Of a DNA stretch of 64,000 bases, positions 53,269-61,752 are shown piece after piece (position 1 is the stretch's first letter; every line of letters begins with the position of its first letter). The translations under genes and the position numbers were made by a program. The DNA is from Rhodopseudomonas sp. P2A-2r (lineage in GTDB: Bacteria; Pseudomonadota; Alphaproteobacteria; Rhizobiales; Xanthobacteraceae). Location of the stretch: assembly GCF_026015985.1 (NCBI RefSeq), contig NZ_CP110389.1, positions 930,001-994,000 on the forward strand, read 5' to 3'. Below the pieces are notes generated by a model. The model saw only the letters and a program-made list of their open reading frames with translations. It was not told the origin of the DNA and ran no database searches.

Positions 53269-54075
53269 TCAGCGTCCCTTGAAATTTGCCACCCGGCGTT
53301 CCTCGGTGGCCTTGACGCCTTCCTTGAAGTCTTCCGTGGCGCGCAGCCTTGTCTGTTCGGCCAGTTCATGCGTGGTTGCGGCAGCGACGCGGTCGGCGAT
53401 GTTGCCTTTCATGGTAGCGCGGGTCGAGAGCAGGCCGAGCGGCGAGCATTCGGCGATTTCCTCGGCCAGCTTGATGGCAGCATCGCGCACCTCGGCCTGG
53501 GGAACGCAGAGGTTGGCGAGGCCCATCTTCAGCGCCTCTTCGCCGCCGACGCGGCGGCTGGTGTAGAACATCAGCTCGGCATTGTTCTTGCCGACGATCT
53601 CTGGCAGCGCCACGGTGAGGCCGAAACCAGGATGAAAGCCGAGCTTGGTGAAGTTGGCGGCGAAACGCGCCTCGGGGCAGGTGACTCGGAAATCCGCCGA
53701 CACCGCGAGCCCAAGCCCTCCGCCGATGGCCGCGCCCTGCACGGCCGCAACGATCGGCTTTTTCGCGCGGAAGATTCGCACGGCCTCCATGTAGAGATGG
53801 CCGATCGAGCCGAGGTTGTCGGCGGGATCGCCGCTCTTCGCCGCCGCTTCCGTTTCCTTGCGGTTGGGATCGCTGAAATCGGCGCCGGCGCAGAATGCCT
53901 TGCCCTGCGCGCACAGCACGGTGGCGCGGATCTCCGGATCGGCGTCGATGGCGTCAAGCGCATTGGCGATCTGCTGGATCAGCATGATGTCGAAGAAGTT
54001 GAACGGCGGCTTGCGGATCTCGATGATCGCGATGTGACCGCGGGTCTCGACGGCGATGTCTTTGTAGGTGGTCAT
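53269..54075 (-). CDS. Enoyl-CoA hydratase/isomerase family protein
   Basis: Crotonase-fold enzyme (268 aa) for hydration of enoyl-CoA or a related step. The oxyanion-hole segments 'VLCAQGKAFCAGADFSD' and '[23 protein letters not shown]' are present, as is 'ARFAANFTKLGFHPGFGLTVALPEIVGKNNAELMFYTSRRVGGEEALKMGLAN'. The usual catalytic Glu of the second helix position ('HPGFG') is replaced, so isomerase or other activity is possible. It lies downstream of two acyl-CoA dehydrogenases on the same strand, across a repeat; likely one beta-oxidation-like unit. Confidence 0.9.
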   Translation of the reverse strand: MTTYKDIAVETRGHIAIIEIRKPPFNFFDIMLIQQIANALDAIDADPEIRATVLCAQGKAFCAGADFSDPNRKETEAAAKSGDPADNLGSIGHLYMEAVRIFRAKKPIVAAVQGAAIGGGLGLAVSADFRVTCPEARFAANFTKLGFHPGFGLTVALPEIVGKNNAELMFYTSRRVGGEEALKMGLANLCVPQAEVRDAAIKLAEEIAECSPLGLLSTRATMKGNIADRVAAATTHELAEQTRLRATEDFKEGVKATEERRVANFKGR

Positions 54076-54126
54076 GGAGTCTCCGTAAGGCTGATGATTG
54101 GAATATGTCGCAACTGGGCGCCGTCG

Positions 54127-54221
54127 CTCCTCCCCCGTTGGGGAGAGGGGGCACTGTAGAATAGAAGGCCCTCACCCGACCGGCTTTGCCGGTCGACCTC
54201 TCCCCAACGGGGAGAGGTGAA
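54127..54221. repeat. Hairpin repeat between acyl-CoA dehydrogenase and hydratase genes
   Basis: Three stems: CTCCCCC-GTT-GGGGAG near 54128-54147, ACCGGC-TTT-GCCGGT (54179-54194) and CCTCTCCCC-AAC-GGGGAGAGG (54197-54217). Related to family A by its CCTCTCCC/GGGAGAGG arms. In the transcript it would separate the dehydrogenase from the hydratase message. Confidence 0.75.
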
Positions 54222-54225
54222 GAGT

Positions 54226-55386
54226 TCACCGCAGCCCCAGCCCGCGCGCGATGATGCCGCGCAGCACTTCGGTGGTGCCGCCCTGGATGGTCAGCTTCGG
54301 CGCGGTCTTGATGGCGAAGGACAGCATCTCGTCCAGGGTGGCGTGGTTCGACGGGTCGCCTTCGACGAAAGCGGCGAGCTCGCGGACCCGGTGCGGCAGT
54401 TGCTGCTCCCAGATGGTGCCGATGTCCTTGACGATGGAGGCTTCCACCACCGGCTCCTTGCCGGCCTGCAGCATGCCGGCCACCGACACCGACATCCGCC
54501 GCATGGTGTGCAGCTGCGCGACCAGACGGCCGATGCCCTCGGCGCTGCGGGTGTCCGGATTCTTGCCGACGGCGCGGACCAGCTCGGTCAGCACGTAATA
54601 GGTCTCGAGAAAGCGCTCCGGCCCCGATCGCTCATAAGCGAGTTCGGACGTTGCCTGTTTCCAAGCGCCGTCAAGTTCGCCGAGCATGTAGTCATCGGGG
54701 ATGAAGTGGTCGGTGAACACCACCTCGTTGAACTCATACTGTCCGGTGATCTGCGCAATCGGGTTCACCGCGATGCCCGGCTTCTTCATGTCGACCAGAA
54801 ACTGGGTCAGGCCGTGTCTGCGGTTCTCCTTGGTGGAGGGCGACGTCCGGAAGATGGCGATCATGTAGTCGGCGATGTGCGCCGAGGTGGTCCAGATCTT
54901 GCTGCCGTTGATCAGCCATCCGCCGTCGGTCTTGGTGGCCTTGGTCTTGGCCGCGAACAAGTCGGAGCCGGAGTTCGGCTCGCTCATGCCGATGGAGAAG
55001 CAGACTTCGCCGCGGCAGATGCGCGGCAGGATGTCCATCTTGATGTGCTCGGGCGCGTATTTCAGCAGCACCGGGCCGCTCTGGCGGTCGGCGACGAAGA
55101 AGCGCCGCACCGGCGCATTGGCCACGCGCATTTCCTCGGTGACGACGTAGCGCTCCAGGAAGCTGCGCTCGTGGCCGCCATATTGCTTCGGCCAGGTCAT
55201 GCCGAGCCAGCCGCGTTCGCCGACGCGACGCGAAGATTCCGGCGCATCGGAATCCTCGCGCTGCGGCTTGTGCGGATCGAAGGTGCCGGCGGCGATCTCC
55301 TCGGCGAGGAAGGCGCGCACTTCGCGGCGCAGCACCTCGCATTCCTCGGGCAGGCGGATCGGATCGAAACGGAGGGCTGCGCTCAT
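54226..55386 (-). CDS. Acyl-CoA dehydrogenase (subunit 1 of a pair)
   Basis: FAD enzyme for alpha-beta oxidation of an acyl-CoA thioester (386 aa). Signature parts: 'GMTWPKQYGGHERSFLERYVVTEEM', 'CFSIGMSEPNSGSDL' (FAD/substrate-binding 'SEP..GSD'), 'GWLINGSKIWTTSAHIADYMI', 'TGQYEFNEVVFTDHFIPDDYMLGEL' and the C-terminal 'TIQGGTTEVLRGIIARGLGL'. The adjacent upstream gene encodes a second, diverged dehydrogenase on the same strand. Such pairs often form heterotetramers acting on bulky acyl-CoAs. Confidence 0.93.
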   Translation of the reverse strand: MSAALRFDPIRLPEECEVLRREVRAFLAEEIAAGTFDPHKPQREDSDAPESSRRVGERGWLGMTWPKQYGGHERSFLERYVVTEEMRVANAPVRRFFVADRQSGPVLLKYAPEHIKMDILPRICRGEVCFSIGMSEPNSGSDLFAAKTKATKTDGGWLINGSKIWTTSAHIADYMIAIFRTSPSTKENRRHGLTQFLVDMKKPGIAVNPIAQITGQYEFNEVVFTDHFIPDDYMLGELDGAWKQATSELAYERSGPERFLETYYVLTELVRAVGKNPDTRSAEGIGRLVAQLHTMRRMSVSVAGMLQAGKEPVVEASIVKDIGTIWEQQLPHRVRELAAFVEGDPSNHATLDEMLSFAIKTAPKLTIQGGTTEVLRGIIARGLGLR

Positions 55387-55423
55387 GGTCGGTCTCGTCT
55401 CAGAAGCAAGGGAAGTTCAGGGA

Positions 55424-56488
55424 TCAGCGCGACGCCACCAGCGGCCACAATTCATCGGCGCCGCGCGCAGCAATCATCTTGCCGAGTTCGACGGCCCAGT
55501 AGCTCTCGGAGCCGAAATCGTCGCGCCAGGCCAGCGCGCGCAGCGTGTAGCAATGCAGGATGTGTTCCTGGGTGAAACCGATGGCGCCATGCACCTGATG
55601 GGCGATGGCGGCGCCCTTTTCGGCAGCTTCCGAACAACGGATTTTGGCTGCCGCCGCTTCGAGGAACACGGTCTCCTCGAATGCCGATCCGCTGGCGATG
55701 GCGTCGGCGGCCGAGGTGGCGGCGGCCAGCGCGGCGGCGGCTTCACCGGCGAGCCTGGCGAGGTTGTGCTGCACGGCCTGGAACTTGGAGATCTTCTTTT
55801 CGAAGGCGACGCGCTCGCCGGCGTAGCGCACGCTGATGTCGAGCATGGTTTCCAGCGCGCCCGCAATCTGCAGGCTGCGCGCCACCGCCCCCATCAGCAT
55901 CAGCGACGTCTGATCGAAGCCATTGGGCGCCGGCTTGAGCACGATCGGCTGCACATTGTCGAAGATCACGGTGTCCGACGGATCGCTGGCGAGATTGAGT
56001 CCGGCCTCGATACGGCAGGCGCTGGCCGCGACCAGCGCGATGGATACGCCGCCGATGCCGCTGGCGATCACCGCGACGTGCCCCGCCTGGGTGGCAAACG
56101 GCACGCCGCGGGCACGGCCGGTCAGGCTGCCGTCGGCATTGATGGTGATGCGATCCTTGGGGCTCGCCGGTGCGACGGTCATCGTGTCGGCAGGCGACGC
56201 AATGCCGGCCTGCGCCAGCAGCCAGCCGGCCAGCATGGTTTCGGCAAGCGGCACTGCCACGGCGAAACGCCCGGCGGCGCCGAGCACGGCAAAACCTTCG
56301 GCGAGGCTCGCGCCGGAGCCGTCGTAGTCTTCAGCGACCCAGGACAGCGGCAGGCCGGCTTCGGTCAGCGCGTGCCACAGCGGCGCGACCCACGCGCCGT
56401 CCTTGCTCCTGCTGATGGCTTGCGCGTCGGCGAGATCGGCAAAAATACGTTCCGCGGTCTCGGCAACAATATTGTCGGTCTCCGTCAC
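55424..56488 (-). CDS. Acyl-CoA dehydrogenase (diverged subunit 2 of a pair)
   Basis: About 354 aa. It keeps the overall fold ('WVAEDYDGSGASLAEGFAVLGAAGRFAVAVPLAETMLAGWLLAQAG', 'QIAGALETMLDISVRYAGERVAFEKKISKFQAVQHNLARLAGEAAAALAA', 'GAAIAHQVHGAIGFTQEHILHCYTLRALAWRDDFGSE') but lacks the standard 'SEP..GSD' motif, as in beta subunits of heteromeric dehydrogenases. Start is put at GTG 56488, which has GAGGA 6 bases before it, rather than ATG 56515. It lies about 37 bases before its partner. No CoA ligase gene is in view. Confidence 0.85.
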   Translation of the reverse strand: MTETDNIVAETAERIFADLADAQAISRSKDGAWVAPLWHALTEAGLPLSWVAEDYDGSGASLAEGFAVLGAAGRFAVAVPLAETMLAGWLLAQAGIASPADTMTVAPASPKDRITINADGSLTGRARGVPFATQAGHVAVIASGIGGVSIALVAASACRIEAGLNLASDPSDTVIFDNVQPIVLKPAPNGFDQTSLMLMGAVARSLQIAGALETMLDISVRYAGERVAFEKKISKFQAVQHNLARLAGEAAAALAAATSAADAIASGSAFEETVFLEAAAAKIRCSEAAEKGAAIAHQVHGAIGFTQEHILHCYTLRALAWRDDFGSESYWAVELGKMIAARGADELWPLVASR

Positions 56489-56736
56489 AGCGTTCCTCGT
56501 TGGCAAAGCGCACATCTCAATTCAACCGGCGGTGCGCCGGCGATGGAGTGCTGCCGTTTGTTGAGAATCATGATGGGCAAAAGGCGCTGTGAAGACAAGC
56601 GCGCATGTCCGCAGGGCGGCCTGCAGTGACGGCATGATGTATGGCGTTATTCCGTTCAACGGACTTCGTCGACGTATCCCGATCCGCCGGCGATATGGTA
56701 CATCGCGGCGGGACGAGAAACCAAAGGGGAGTGCGG

Positions 56737-57519
56737 ATGTCGAAGGAAGAATTGTGCGTCGTGATCACGGGGTCTGCGTCGGGGCTGGGCGCGGCGACGG
56801 CGGCGATTCTCGCCAAAGGCGGCGCCCGCATCGTCATCAACTATGCGTCGAGCGTGAAGGAAGCGGAAGCGACTGCCGAGCTGTGCCGCAGCGCCGGTGC
56901 CGCCGAGGTGATAGTGGTGCAGGGCGACGTCGCGAAGGATGAGGATTGCCGGAAGATCATCGCCGCCGCCGCGCCATGGGGACGGCTCGACGCGCTGATC
57001 AACAATGCCGGCACGACCAAGCATGTGGCGCACGGCAATCTCGACGGGCTGTCGGCCGAGGATTTCCAGCAGGTCTATGCGGTCAACACCATCGGTCCGT
57101 TCCAGATGGTGCGCGCGGCGCGGTCGCTGCTCGAGGCCGGGTCCAAGGCATTGGGTCGCGCGTCCGCGGTGGTCAATGTCTCGTCGATGGCCGGGATCAC
57201 CGGCGGCGGTTCGTCGGTGGCCTATGCCGCCAGCAAGGGCGCGCTTAACACGATAACGCTGTCACTGGCGCGCGCGCTGGCGCCGTCGATCCGCGTCAAC
57301 ACGGTATGTCCGGGTTATATCGACACGCCATGGTTCACCAAGGGCCGCGGCGCAGAGGCCGCCGCCAAGGTGCGCGACGCGGTGATCGCCAAAGTGCCGC
57401 TTAAGCTGGCGTCCACGGCCGAGGACATCGCCAACCTGGTCTGCTTCCTGGCGACCGCGCCGTCGAGCAACATGACCGGCGAAGTGGTGCGGATGGATGC
57501 GGGCATGCATCTGTCGTGA
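56737..57519 (+). CDS. SDR family oxidoreductase (3-oxoacyl-ACP reductase-like)
   Basis: Classical short-chain dehydrogenase, 260 aa from ATG 56737 (AAGGGGA upstream). NAD(P) motif 'VVITGSASGLGAATAAIL' (TGxxxGxG), 'ALINNAGTTK' (NNAG), catalytic 'VVNVSSMAG' Ser with 'YAASKGALNTITLSLA' (YxxxK), and 'VCPGYIDTPW'. It is divergent from the acyl-CoA dehydrogenase pair, so a role in the same acyl-CoA pathway is plausible. The 220-base gap upstream shows no other gene. Confidence 0.92.
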   Translation: MSKEELCVVITGSASGLGAATAAILAKGGARIVINYASSVKEAEATAELCRSAGAAEVIVVQGDVAKDEDCRKIIAAAAPWGRLDALINNAGTTKHVAHGNLDGLSAEDFQQVYAVNTIGPFQMVRAARSLLEAGSKALGRASAVVNVSSMAGITGGGSSVAYAASKGALNTITLSLARALAPSIRVNTVCPGYIDTPWFTKGRGAEAAAKVRDAVIAKVPLKLASTAEDIANLVCFLATAPSSNMTGEVVRMDAGMHLS

Positions 57520-57553
57520 ACTGACGGCACCGCGTCGAGTCTGATCCAATGAC

Positions 57554-57653
57554 TGTCATCCAGCGCAAGCGGGTGATCCAATAAACGGAGACGCCGAGGC
57601 GCCATCACGGCTGCCTCGGCGTACTGGATCGCCCGCTTTCGCGGGCGATGACA
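57554..57653. repeat. Palindromic intergenic repeat, family D
   Basis: Outer arms TGTCATC / GATGACA with inner 'GCGGGTGATCCA' against 'TGGATCGCCCGC', and a central CGCCGAGGCGCC...GCCTCGGCG hairpin. It lies between the convergent SDR and GlsB-like genes. Confidence 0.8.
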
Positions 57654-57674
57654 ATTGGGGGCTTTGTCGCGACC

Positions 57675-57947
57675 TCAGTAACGCTGGCCGGGATCGGAGA
57701 TCACCCGGCGGGCGACCAGCCTGTTCCAGATGAACAGCACCACCAGCGCGCCGAGGGTGGCGGTGATGAAGCCGGCGCCCTGGTTGGGGCCGTAATGGCC
57801 GATCTGCTGGCCGATGAAGGTCGCCAGGAATGCGCCGGCGATGCCGAGCACAGTGGTCAGAATGAAGCCGCTGGGATTGTTGGGACCCGGCGACAGCATT
57901 CTCGCGATGATGCCGGCGACAAAGCCGATGAAGATGATCCAGAGCAT
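57675..57947 (-). CDS. GlsB/YeaQ/YmgE family stress-response membrane protein
   Basis: A 90-aa inner-membrane protein with three hydrophobic, glycine-rich segments: 'MLWIIFIGFVAGIIARMLSPG', 'GFILTTVLGIAGAFLATFIGQQIG' and 'GFITATLGALVVLFIWNRLV'. This is the transglycosylase-associated (Tgt) family pattern. Family members are induced by stress; the molecular role is not known. AAGGA precedes the ATG. The YidB-like gene starts upstream on the same strand, 27 bases away. Confidence 0.92.
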   Translation of the reverse strand: MLWIIFIGFVAGIIARMLSPGPNNPSGFILTTVLGIAGAFLATFIGQQIGHYGPNQGAGFITATLGALVVLFIWNRLVARRVISDPGQRY

Positions 57948-57974
57948 GGCACTATCCTTATATAAGCGAGCCGA

Positions 57975-58598
57975 TCAAACCCAGCGCGACTTTGCTTCGT
58001 CTTCGGTCGGCACTCGACCCTCGGGGGTGAACTGATTTACCGCGTCGGGCAGTTCGTTGCTCAGTTCGGACAACAGTTGATCGCGCGACATGCCGGTGCG
58101 TGAGGTCAGCTGTTCGATCTGGTCGGCGCCAAGTGCATTTGCTAGATCGCCGGGCGCGATCTGCTTGTTGGGACCGTTGCTGACCCACGAATTCGCGACT
58201 TCGCCATGACCGTTCTGCTGGAATTGCTTGAGCAGATCGCCGAGACCGCCGCTCAACACGCTGCCAGCCGCGCCGCCCGCCAGCAGGCCACCGAGCGGGC
58301 CGTTCAGAAATCCGCCCAGACCTCCGCCGGCCTGGCCGCTATTGCCGCCGAAGATGCTTCCCAGCATACCACCGAGCCCGCCGCCATCGGGCGCGTTGGC
58401 CTGCGTGGTCGTCGGCGCCGGCACCTGTTGCGGCTGCGGCTGTCCCTGCTGGGTGCCGGTGAAATGCTTGTAGCCCTTGTAGGCCAGCAGTGCGAGGATC
58501 GCCATGGTCATGGGCGACATGCCGCCGCTCTTGTCGTTCGGATCGCTCGGCCCTCGCGGCCCGTTCTGCATGCCGTTCAAAATATCGAGCAAACCCAT
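57975..58598 (-). CDS. YidB-like (DUF937) protein
   Basis: A 207-aa protein with start at ATG 58598 (AAGGAG upstream). The N-terminus 'MGLLDILNGMQNGPRG' and Pro/Gln-rich linker precede a Gly-rich middle ('GGGLGGMLGSIFGGNSGQAGGGLGGFLNGPLGGLL'). The C-terminal YidB domain reads 'NSWVSNGPNKQIAPGDLANALGADQIEQLTSRTGMSRDQLLSELSNELPDAVNQFTPEGRVP'. The family is broadly conserved; some data link YidB-like proteins to stress and cell envelope, but function is not settled. Co-oriented with the GlsB-like gene. Confidence 0.9.
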   Translation of the reverse strand: MGLLDILNGMQNGPRGPSDPNDKSGGMSPMTMAILALLAYKGYKHFTGTQQGQPQPQQVPAPTTTQANAPDGGGLGGMLGSIFGGNSGQAGGGLGGFLNGPLGGLLAGGAAGSVLSGGLGDLLKQFQQNGHGEVANSWVSNGPNKQIAPGDLANALGADQIEQLTSRTGMSRDQLLSELSNELPDAVNQFTPEGRVPTEDEAKSRWV

Positions 58599-58738
58599 CG
58601 CACTCTCCTTCGCTGGCCCCGGATGGAACATAGCGTCGCCTTATGACGCTTGGAAGGCCCGCAGGTTCCCGGTCGTAGCCAGCGCGGAGGCATTTTGCTA
58701 CCAACGGGTGCAAAATCAGCAGGTGACGAAGTAGAGCG

Positions 58739-59737
58739 ATGGCAACGAACCGTATTGCAGTTGCGGGCGCCGGCAGCATTGGCTGCTTCGTTGGCGGCAT
58801 GCTGGCCGCCGCCGGGCGCGATGTTGCCATGCTGGCGCGGCCGCGGGTGACCGCCGAGATCCAGGCGCATGGCCTGCGGCTGACCGGTGTCGGCGGCCCG
58901 GACCGTCATGTACCTGTGCAGCAGCTGGCCCTGTCGGACGAAGCCACTATCCTCCATGGCGCGGCGGTCATTCTGGTTGCGGTGAAGAGCGCAGATACCG
59001 CCGGGATCGCGGACCTGATCGCGCGGCACGCCGCCGAAGACGCGGTCGTCGTCAGCCTGCAGAACGGCGTCGGCAATGTGGCTGTGTTGCGCGAGCGGCT
59101 GCCGGGCCGGAGTGTTCTCGGCGGCATGGTGCCGTTCAACGTGATCGCGCCGGGCGACGGCCACTATCATCGCGCCACCTCCGGCGACATCGCGATCGAG
59201 AGCGACGCCGCCGGCACGGCGACGCAACTGTCGGTGACCGATCTGATCATGCGCCCGGCCGATGACATCGTCGCGGTGCAATGGGGCAAGTTACTGGTGA
59301 ACCTCAACAATGCGCTGAACGCACTGTCCGGCCGGCCGCTGCGCGAGCAGCTGGCGCAGCGGGCATGGCGACGGCTGTTCGCCGACCAGATGGCCGAAGG
59401 GCTCGCGGTGCTGCAGGCGGAAGGAATCAGGCCGATATCGGCGACGCCGATCCCGGCCAGCCTCACGCCGCATCTGTTGCGCCTGCCGGACTTCCTGTTT
59501 GCGCGTCTGCTGGGACGGACCATGAAGATCGATCCGACCGCGCGTTCGTCCATGTGGGATGACCTGCAGCGCGGACGACGCACCGAAATCGACTATCTGC
59601 AGGGCGTGATTGTGCAACTGGCGGAACGGCACCGCATCGATGCGCCGCTGTCGCGGCGGATCGTGGAGCTGGTCAAACGCGCAGAGGCCGAAGCACAGGG
59701 CTCGCCGGGCCTGACCGCGGAAGCGATCCGCGGCTAG
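58739..59737 (+). CDS. panE: 2-dehydropantoate 2-reductase (ketopantoate reductase family)
   Basis: NADPH-dependent reductase (332 aa) of pantothenate synthesis or a related 2-oxoacid reductase. N-terminal Rossmann 'RIAVAGAGSIGCFVGGMLAAAGRDVAMLAR', then 'VILVAVKSADT', 'VVSLQNGVGN' (Asn of the family), catalytic Lys in 'QWGKLLVNLNNALNALSG' and the C-terminal Glu/Ser region 'SSMWDDLQRGRRTEIDYLQGVIVQLAERH'. Several paralogues are usual, so assignment as the biosynthetic PanE is not certain. Convergent with the TadG-like gene, 5 bases apart. Confidence 0.88.
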   Translation: MATNRIAVAGAGSIGCFVGGMLAAAGRDVAMLARPRVTAEIQAHGLRLTGVGGPDRHVPVQQLALSDEATILHGAAVILVAVKSADTAGIADLIARHAAEDAVVVSLQNGVGNVAVLRERLPGRSVLGGMVPFNVIAPGDGHYHRATSGDIAIESDAAGTATQLSVTDLIMRPADDIVAVQWGKLLVNLNNALNALSGRPLREQLAQRAWRRLFADQMAEGLAVLQAEGIRPISATPIPASLTPHLLRLPDFLFARLLGRTMKIDPTARSSMWDDLQRGRRTEIDYLQGVIVQLAERHRIDAPLSRRIVELVKRAEAEAQGSPGLTAEAIRG

Positions 59738-59742
59738 CCGCC

Positions 59743-61068
59743 TCAGCTAGCGATGCGGGCGTTGGCGACGGCTTTCTGGAACAGCGCGTTCATGGCCTCG
59801 GAGATGCCTTGGGTCGGGCTCACTTCGAAATAGAAGCCGGGTGATGCACAACTCTGCATGTTTTGTGCGATTTCACTGTTCGGAGAGGGGCCGTAAGGCC
59901 CGGTATTGAACGGCGCGATCCACGTACTGTACCAGTTGTCGGTCGGCGGCAGGTAGGTCGTGTACAGGACCGCGATCTTGATGCCGCGGTTCTTGATGGC
60001 CGTGCACAGTGCCGGATTGATCGGCGACTGGCAGCGATTCGAACCCTGCAGCGGCTTGAGGCAGCCCGCGTTGGCCTCGTCGGCGACGCCATCGGACACG
60101 AAGAACAGATATTTGAGCGGCGACGACGATGTGCCGGTGCCCGGCAAGCTGATCGCATTGTTGATCGCAGGGAAGACGCTGGTGAACGGGGTGTCCTTGT
60201 CGGCCGTAAAGGAGTCGTTCTGGCCGGCGACCGCCATCAGGTCGATATTACCGGCGGCCGTCCTGGCACTCGAGAGGCTCGATGAGAGCAAGAACAGGTT
60301 CCGCAATCCGATGGTCGCGGATGACGCGCCAAAGTCGTAGATCGCCATTCTGAACTGGCTCGGATAGGTCGCAGTCGCAGTGGCGGTGTCCATCAGCTGC
60401 TGGGTCGCCGTCCGCAGGACGTCGATTCGTGTCGTCACGTTCCACTTCTTCGCGATGACATAGTTGCTGTTCGCGTTGGTGGTGTCGTGGCACGCAAACG
60501 CGCAGCCGCCTGTCTTGGACTGCAGCAATGTGATGTCAGCCGGCGTCGCGGCCACGCCCATCGATGGCGAATTGTCCAGCAACAGATAGAAATCGATATA
60601 GAGCGGCATGGTCGCAACCGACGTCGACGTGCCGGTGACCGTCATGACGTTCCGGCCGATGATCGACAGGAAGGTCGTCGGCACCTGCGCCGAGAACTGC
60701 ACCGTGGACGTGACCTGGTTGGACGCCTTCGTGACCGTGGCGGTAACGCTGTTCAGCGTATAGCCCGTCTGTCCCACCATGTTGCCATTGAAGATTCCGA
60801 CCGCGTCGGTCGCGCCTGCCGGAATGACACCGTCCGAACTCATCGAGCCTGCGGCGATGAAGCCCGGGGATTTTTGGGCGACCGAGCCGACACTGGCGGC
60901 GTCGATCGCCGTCTGTAGTTTGGTGCGGATCTGAGCAGCCCGGGAATAGTCGATCGCGTAGCCGATGCTCGATATCGTGGGTACAAGGGTGAGCGCGAAG
61001 ACGATGCCGACGTTGCCGCGATGCGCGCGGCGGAAGCGGTCAATGAGACGAGCTGCGGCGGAGAGCAT
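59743..61068 (-). CDS. TadG-like pilus assembly protein with vWA domain
   Basis: Membrane-anchored exported protein (441 aa) of the TadE/TadG group. N-terminal 'RRAHRGNVGIVFALTLVPTISSIGYAIDYSRAAQIRTKLQTAIDAAS' is the pseudopilin-like signal of TadG. A von Willebrand A domain follows with the MIDAS start 'DFYLLLDNSPSMGV' (DxSxS type), and 'DLMAVAGQNDSF', 'KYLFFVSDGVADE'. No other tad genes (cpaB/C, tadA/B/C/Z) are in the window, so this is an orphan copy. Confidence 0.9.
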   Translation of the reverse strand: MLSAAARLIDRFRRAHRGNVGIVFALTLVPTISSIGYAIDYSRAAQIRTKLQTAIDAASVGSVAQKSPGFIAAGSMSSDGVIPAGATDAVGIFNGNMVGQTGYTLNSVTATVTKASNQVTSTVQFSAQVPTTFLSIIGRNVMTVTGTSTSVATMPLYIDFYLLLDNSPSMGVAATPADITLLQSKTGGCAFACHDTTNANSNYVIAKKWNVTTRIDVLRTATQQLMDTATATATYPSQFRMAIYDFGASSATIGLRNLFLLSSSLSSARTAAGNIDLMAVAGQNDSFTADKDTPFTSVFPAINNAISLPGTGTSSSPLKYLFFVSDGVADEANAGCLKPLQGSNRCQSPINPALCTAIKNRGIKIAVLYTTYLPPTDNWYSTWIAPFNTGPYGPSPNSEIAQNMQSCASPGFYFEVSPTQGISEAMNALFQKAVANARIAS

Positions 61069-61444
61069 GCGAAAAGCCTTTCACGGCCCTAAAATCCAGC
61101 AGGTAGCATCTTCCGCCCTAAACAAAACTTAATTTGATCTATGAGTTTCGCAAAGTAACGGGGGAATGACGGCCAGGCGCCGAATTTGAGTCAACAGCTA
61201 GTAAATGAATTCTCTTACTCAACAATGACTTGATGAGTGCGACGTGGTACGGGAGCAGGTCGTCCTATTGAGAACATGACGTATTGGCGCAGGGGGCTAT
61301 GTCAATCAGTTGTTCTCTAGTATAGGTAGCGCGTGATTTGACGGTGGTGAGCGCGTTCGCGCGTCGATCCCGGCGTTTGATCCCTTTCATAGCATCAGCA
61401 CCGCGCGTGCTGATCGCAGGACTCAACTTTAAATCGGAGCAGAT
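61069..61444. other. AT-richer intergenic region, no gene seen
   Basis: 376 bases upstream of both the TadG-like and the lysine-rich protein genes. Base composition is more AT-rich than the surroundings (about 61090-61320), as expected for promoters. Apart from one inverted repeat (61394-61414) no gene, RNA or terminator was recognised. Confidence 0.55.
61394..61414. promoter_or_regulatory. Inverted repeat before the lysine-rich protein gene
   Basis: Perfect ATCAGCAC-CGCGC-GTGCTGAT palindrome 30 bases before the ATG at 61445. Candidate operator or 5'-UTR hairpin. Confidence 0.4.
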
Positions 61445-61696
61445 ATGGCCAAGAAAGCTAAGAAGAAACTCGTTCGTCGCGAATACACCAAGGAAGATGT
61501 GAAGACGCTGAAGGCGCATTCCAAGGCGCAGACTCCGCTGGAGAAGATCTCCAAGGAGATGAAGCGTACCGGTGGTTCGCTGCGTCAGAAGGCCATCAAG
61601 CTCGGCATTCCGCTCGGTCATCGCCGTCGCAAGGCCAAGAAGGCCGTGACCGCCAAGACCACCAAGAAGTCGGCCGCCAAAAAGGCCAAGAAGTAA
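61445..61696 (+). CDS. Small lysine-rich, histone-like basic protein
   Basis: An 83-aa very basic protein. It begins MAKKAKKKLVRREYTKEDV, has a middle that looks like a short helix-turn-helix ('TPLEKISKEMKRTGGSLRQKAIKLGIPLG'), and ends in an alanine-lysine tail (AKKAVTAKTTKKSAAKKAKK) like eukaryotic H1 or bacterial AlgP/HctB tails. GGAGC precedes the ATG. The middle resembles regulators that read DNA via a Myb/SANT-like turn, so it may bend or coat DNA. Expected nucleoid-associated; not proven. Confidence 0.85.
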   Translation: MAKKAKKKLVRREYTKEDVKTLKAHSKAQTPLEKISKEMKRTGGSLRQKAIKLGIPLGHRRRKAKKAVTAKTTKKSAAKKAKK

Positions 61697-61752
61697 TATT
61701 CGGCTTTGAAGCTGATTCGGCCCCCTGCGCGTGGCGCTTGGGGGCCGTGCAG

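Noticed and set aside
61697..61752. GGCCCCC...GGGGGCC after the lysine-rich protein gene as a terminator
   Set aside because: Only a 7-bp outer stem with an internal mismatch and no T-run; evidence too weak.
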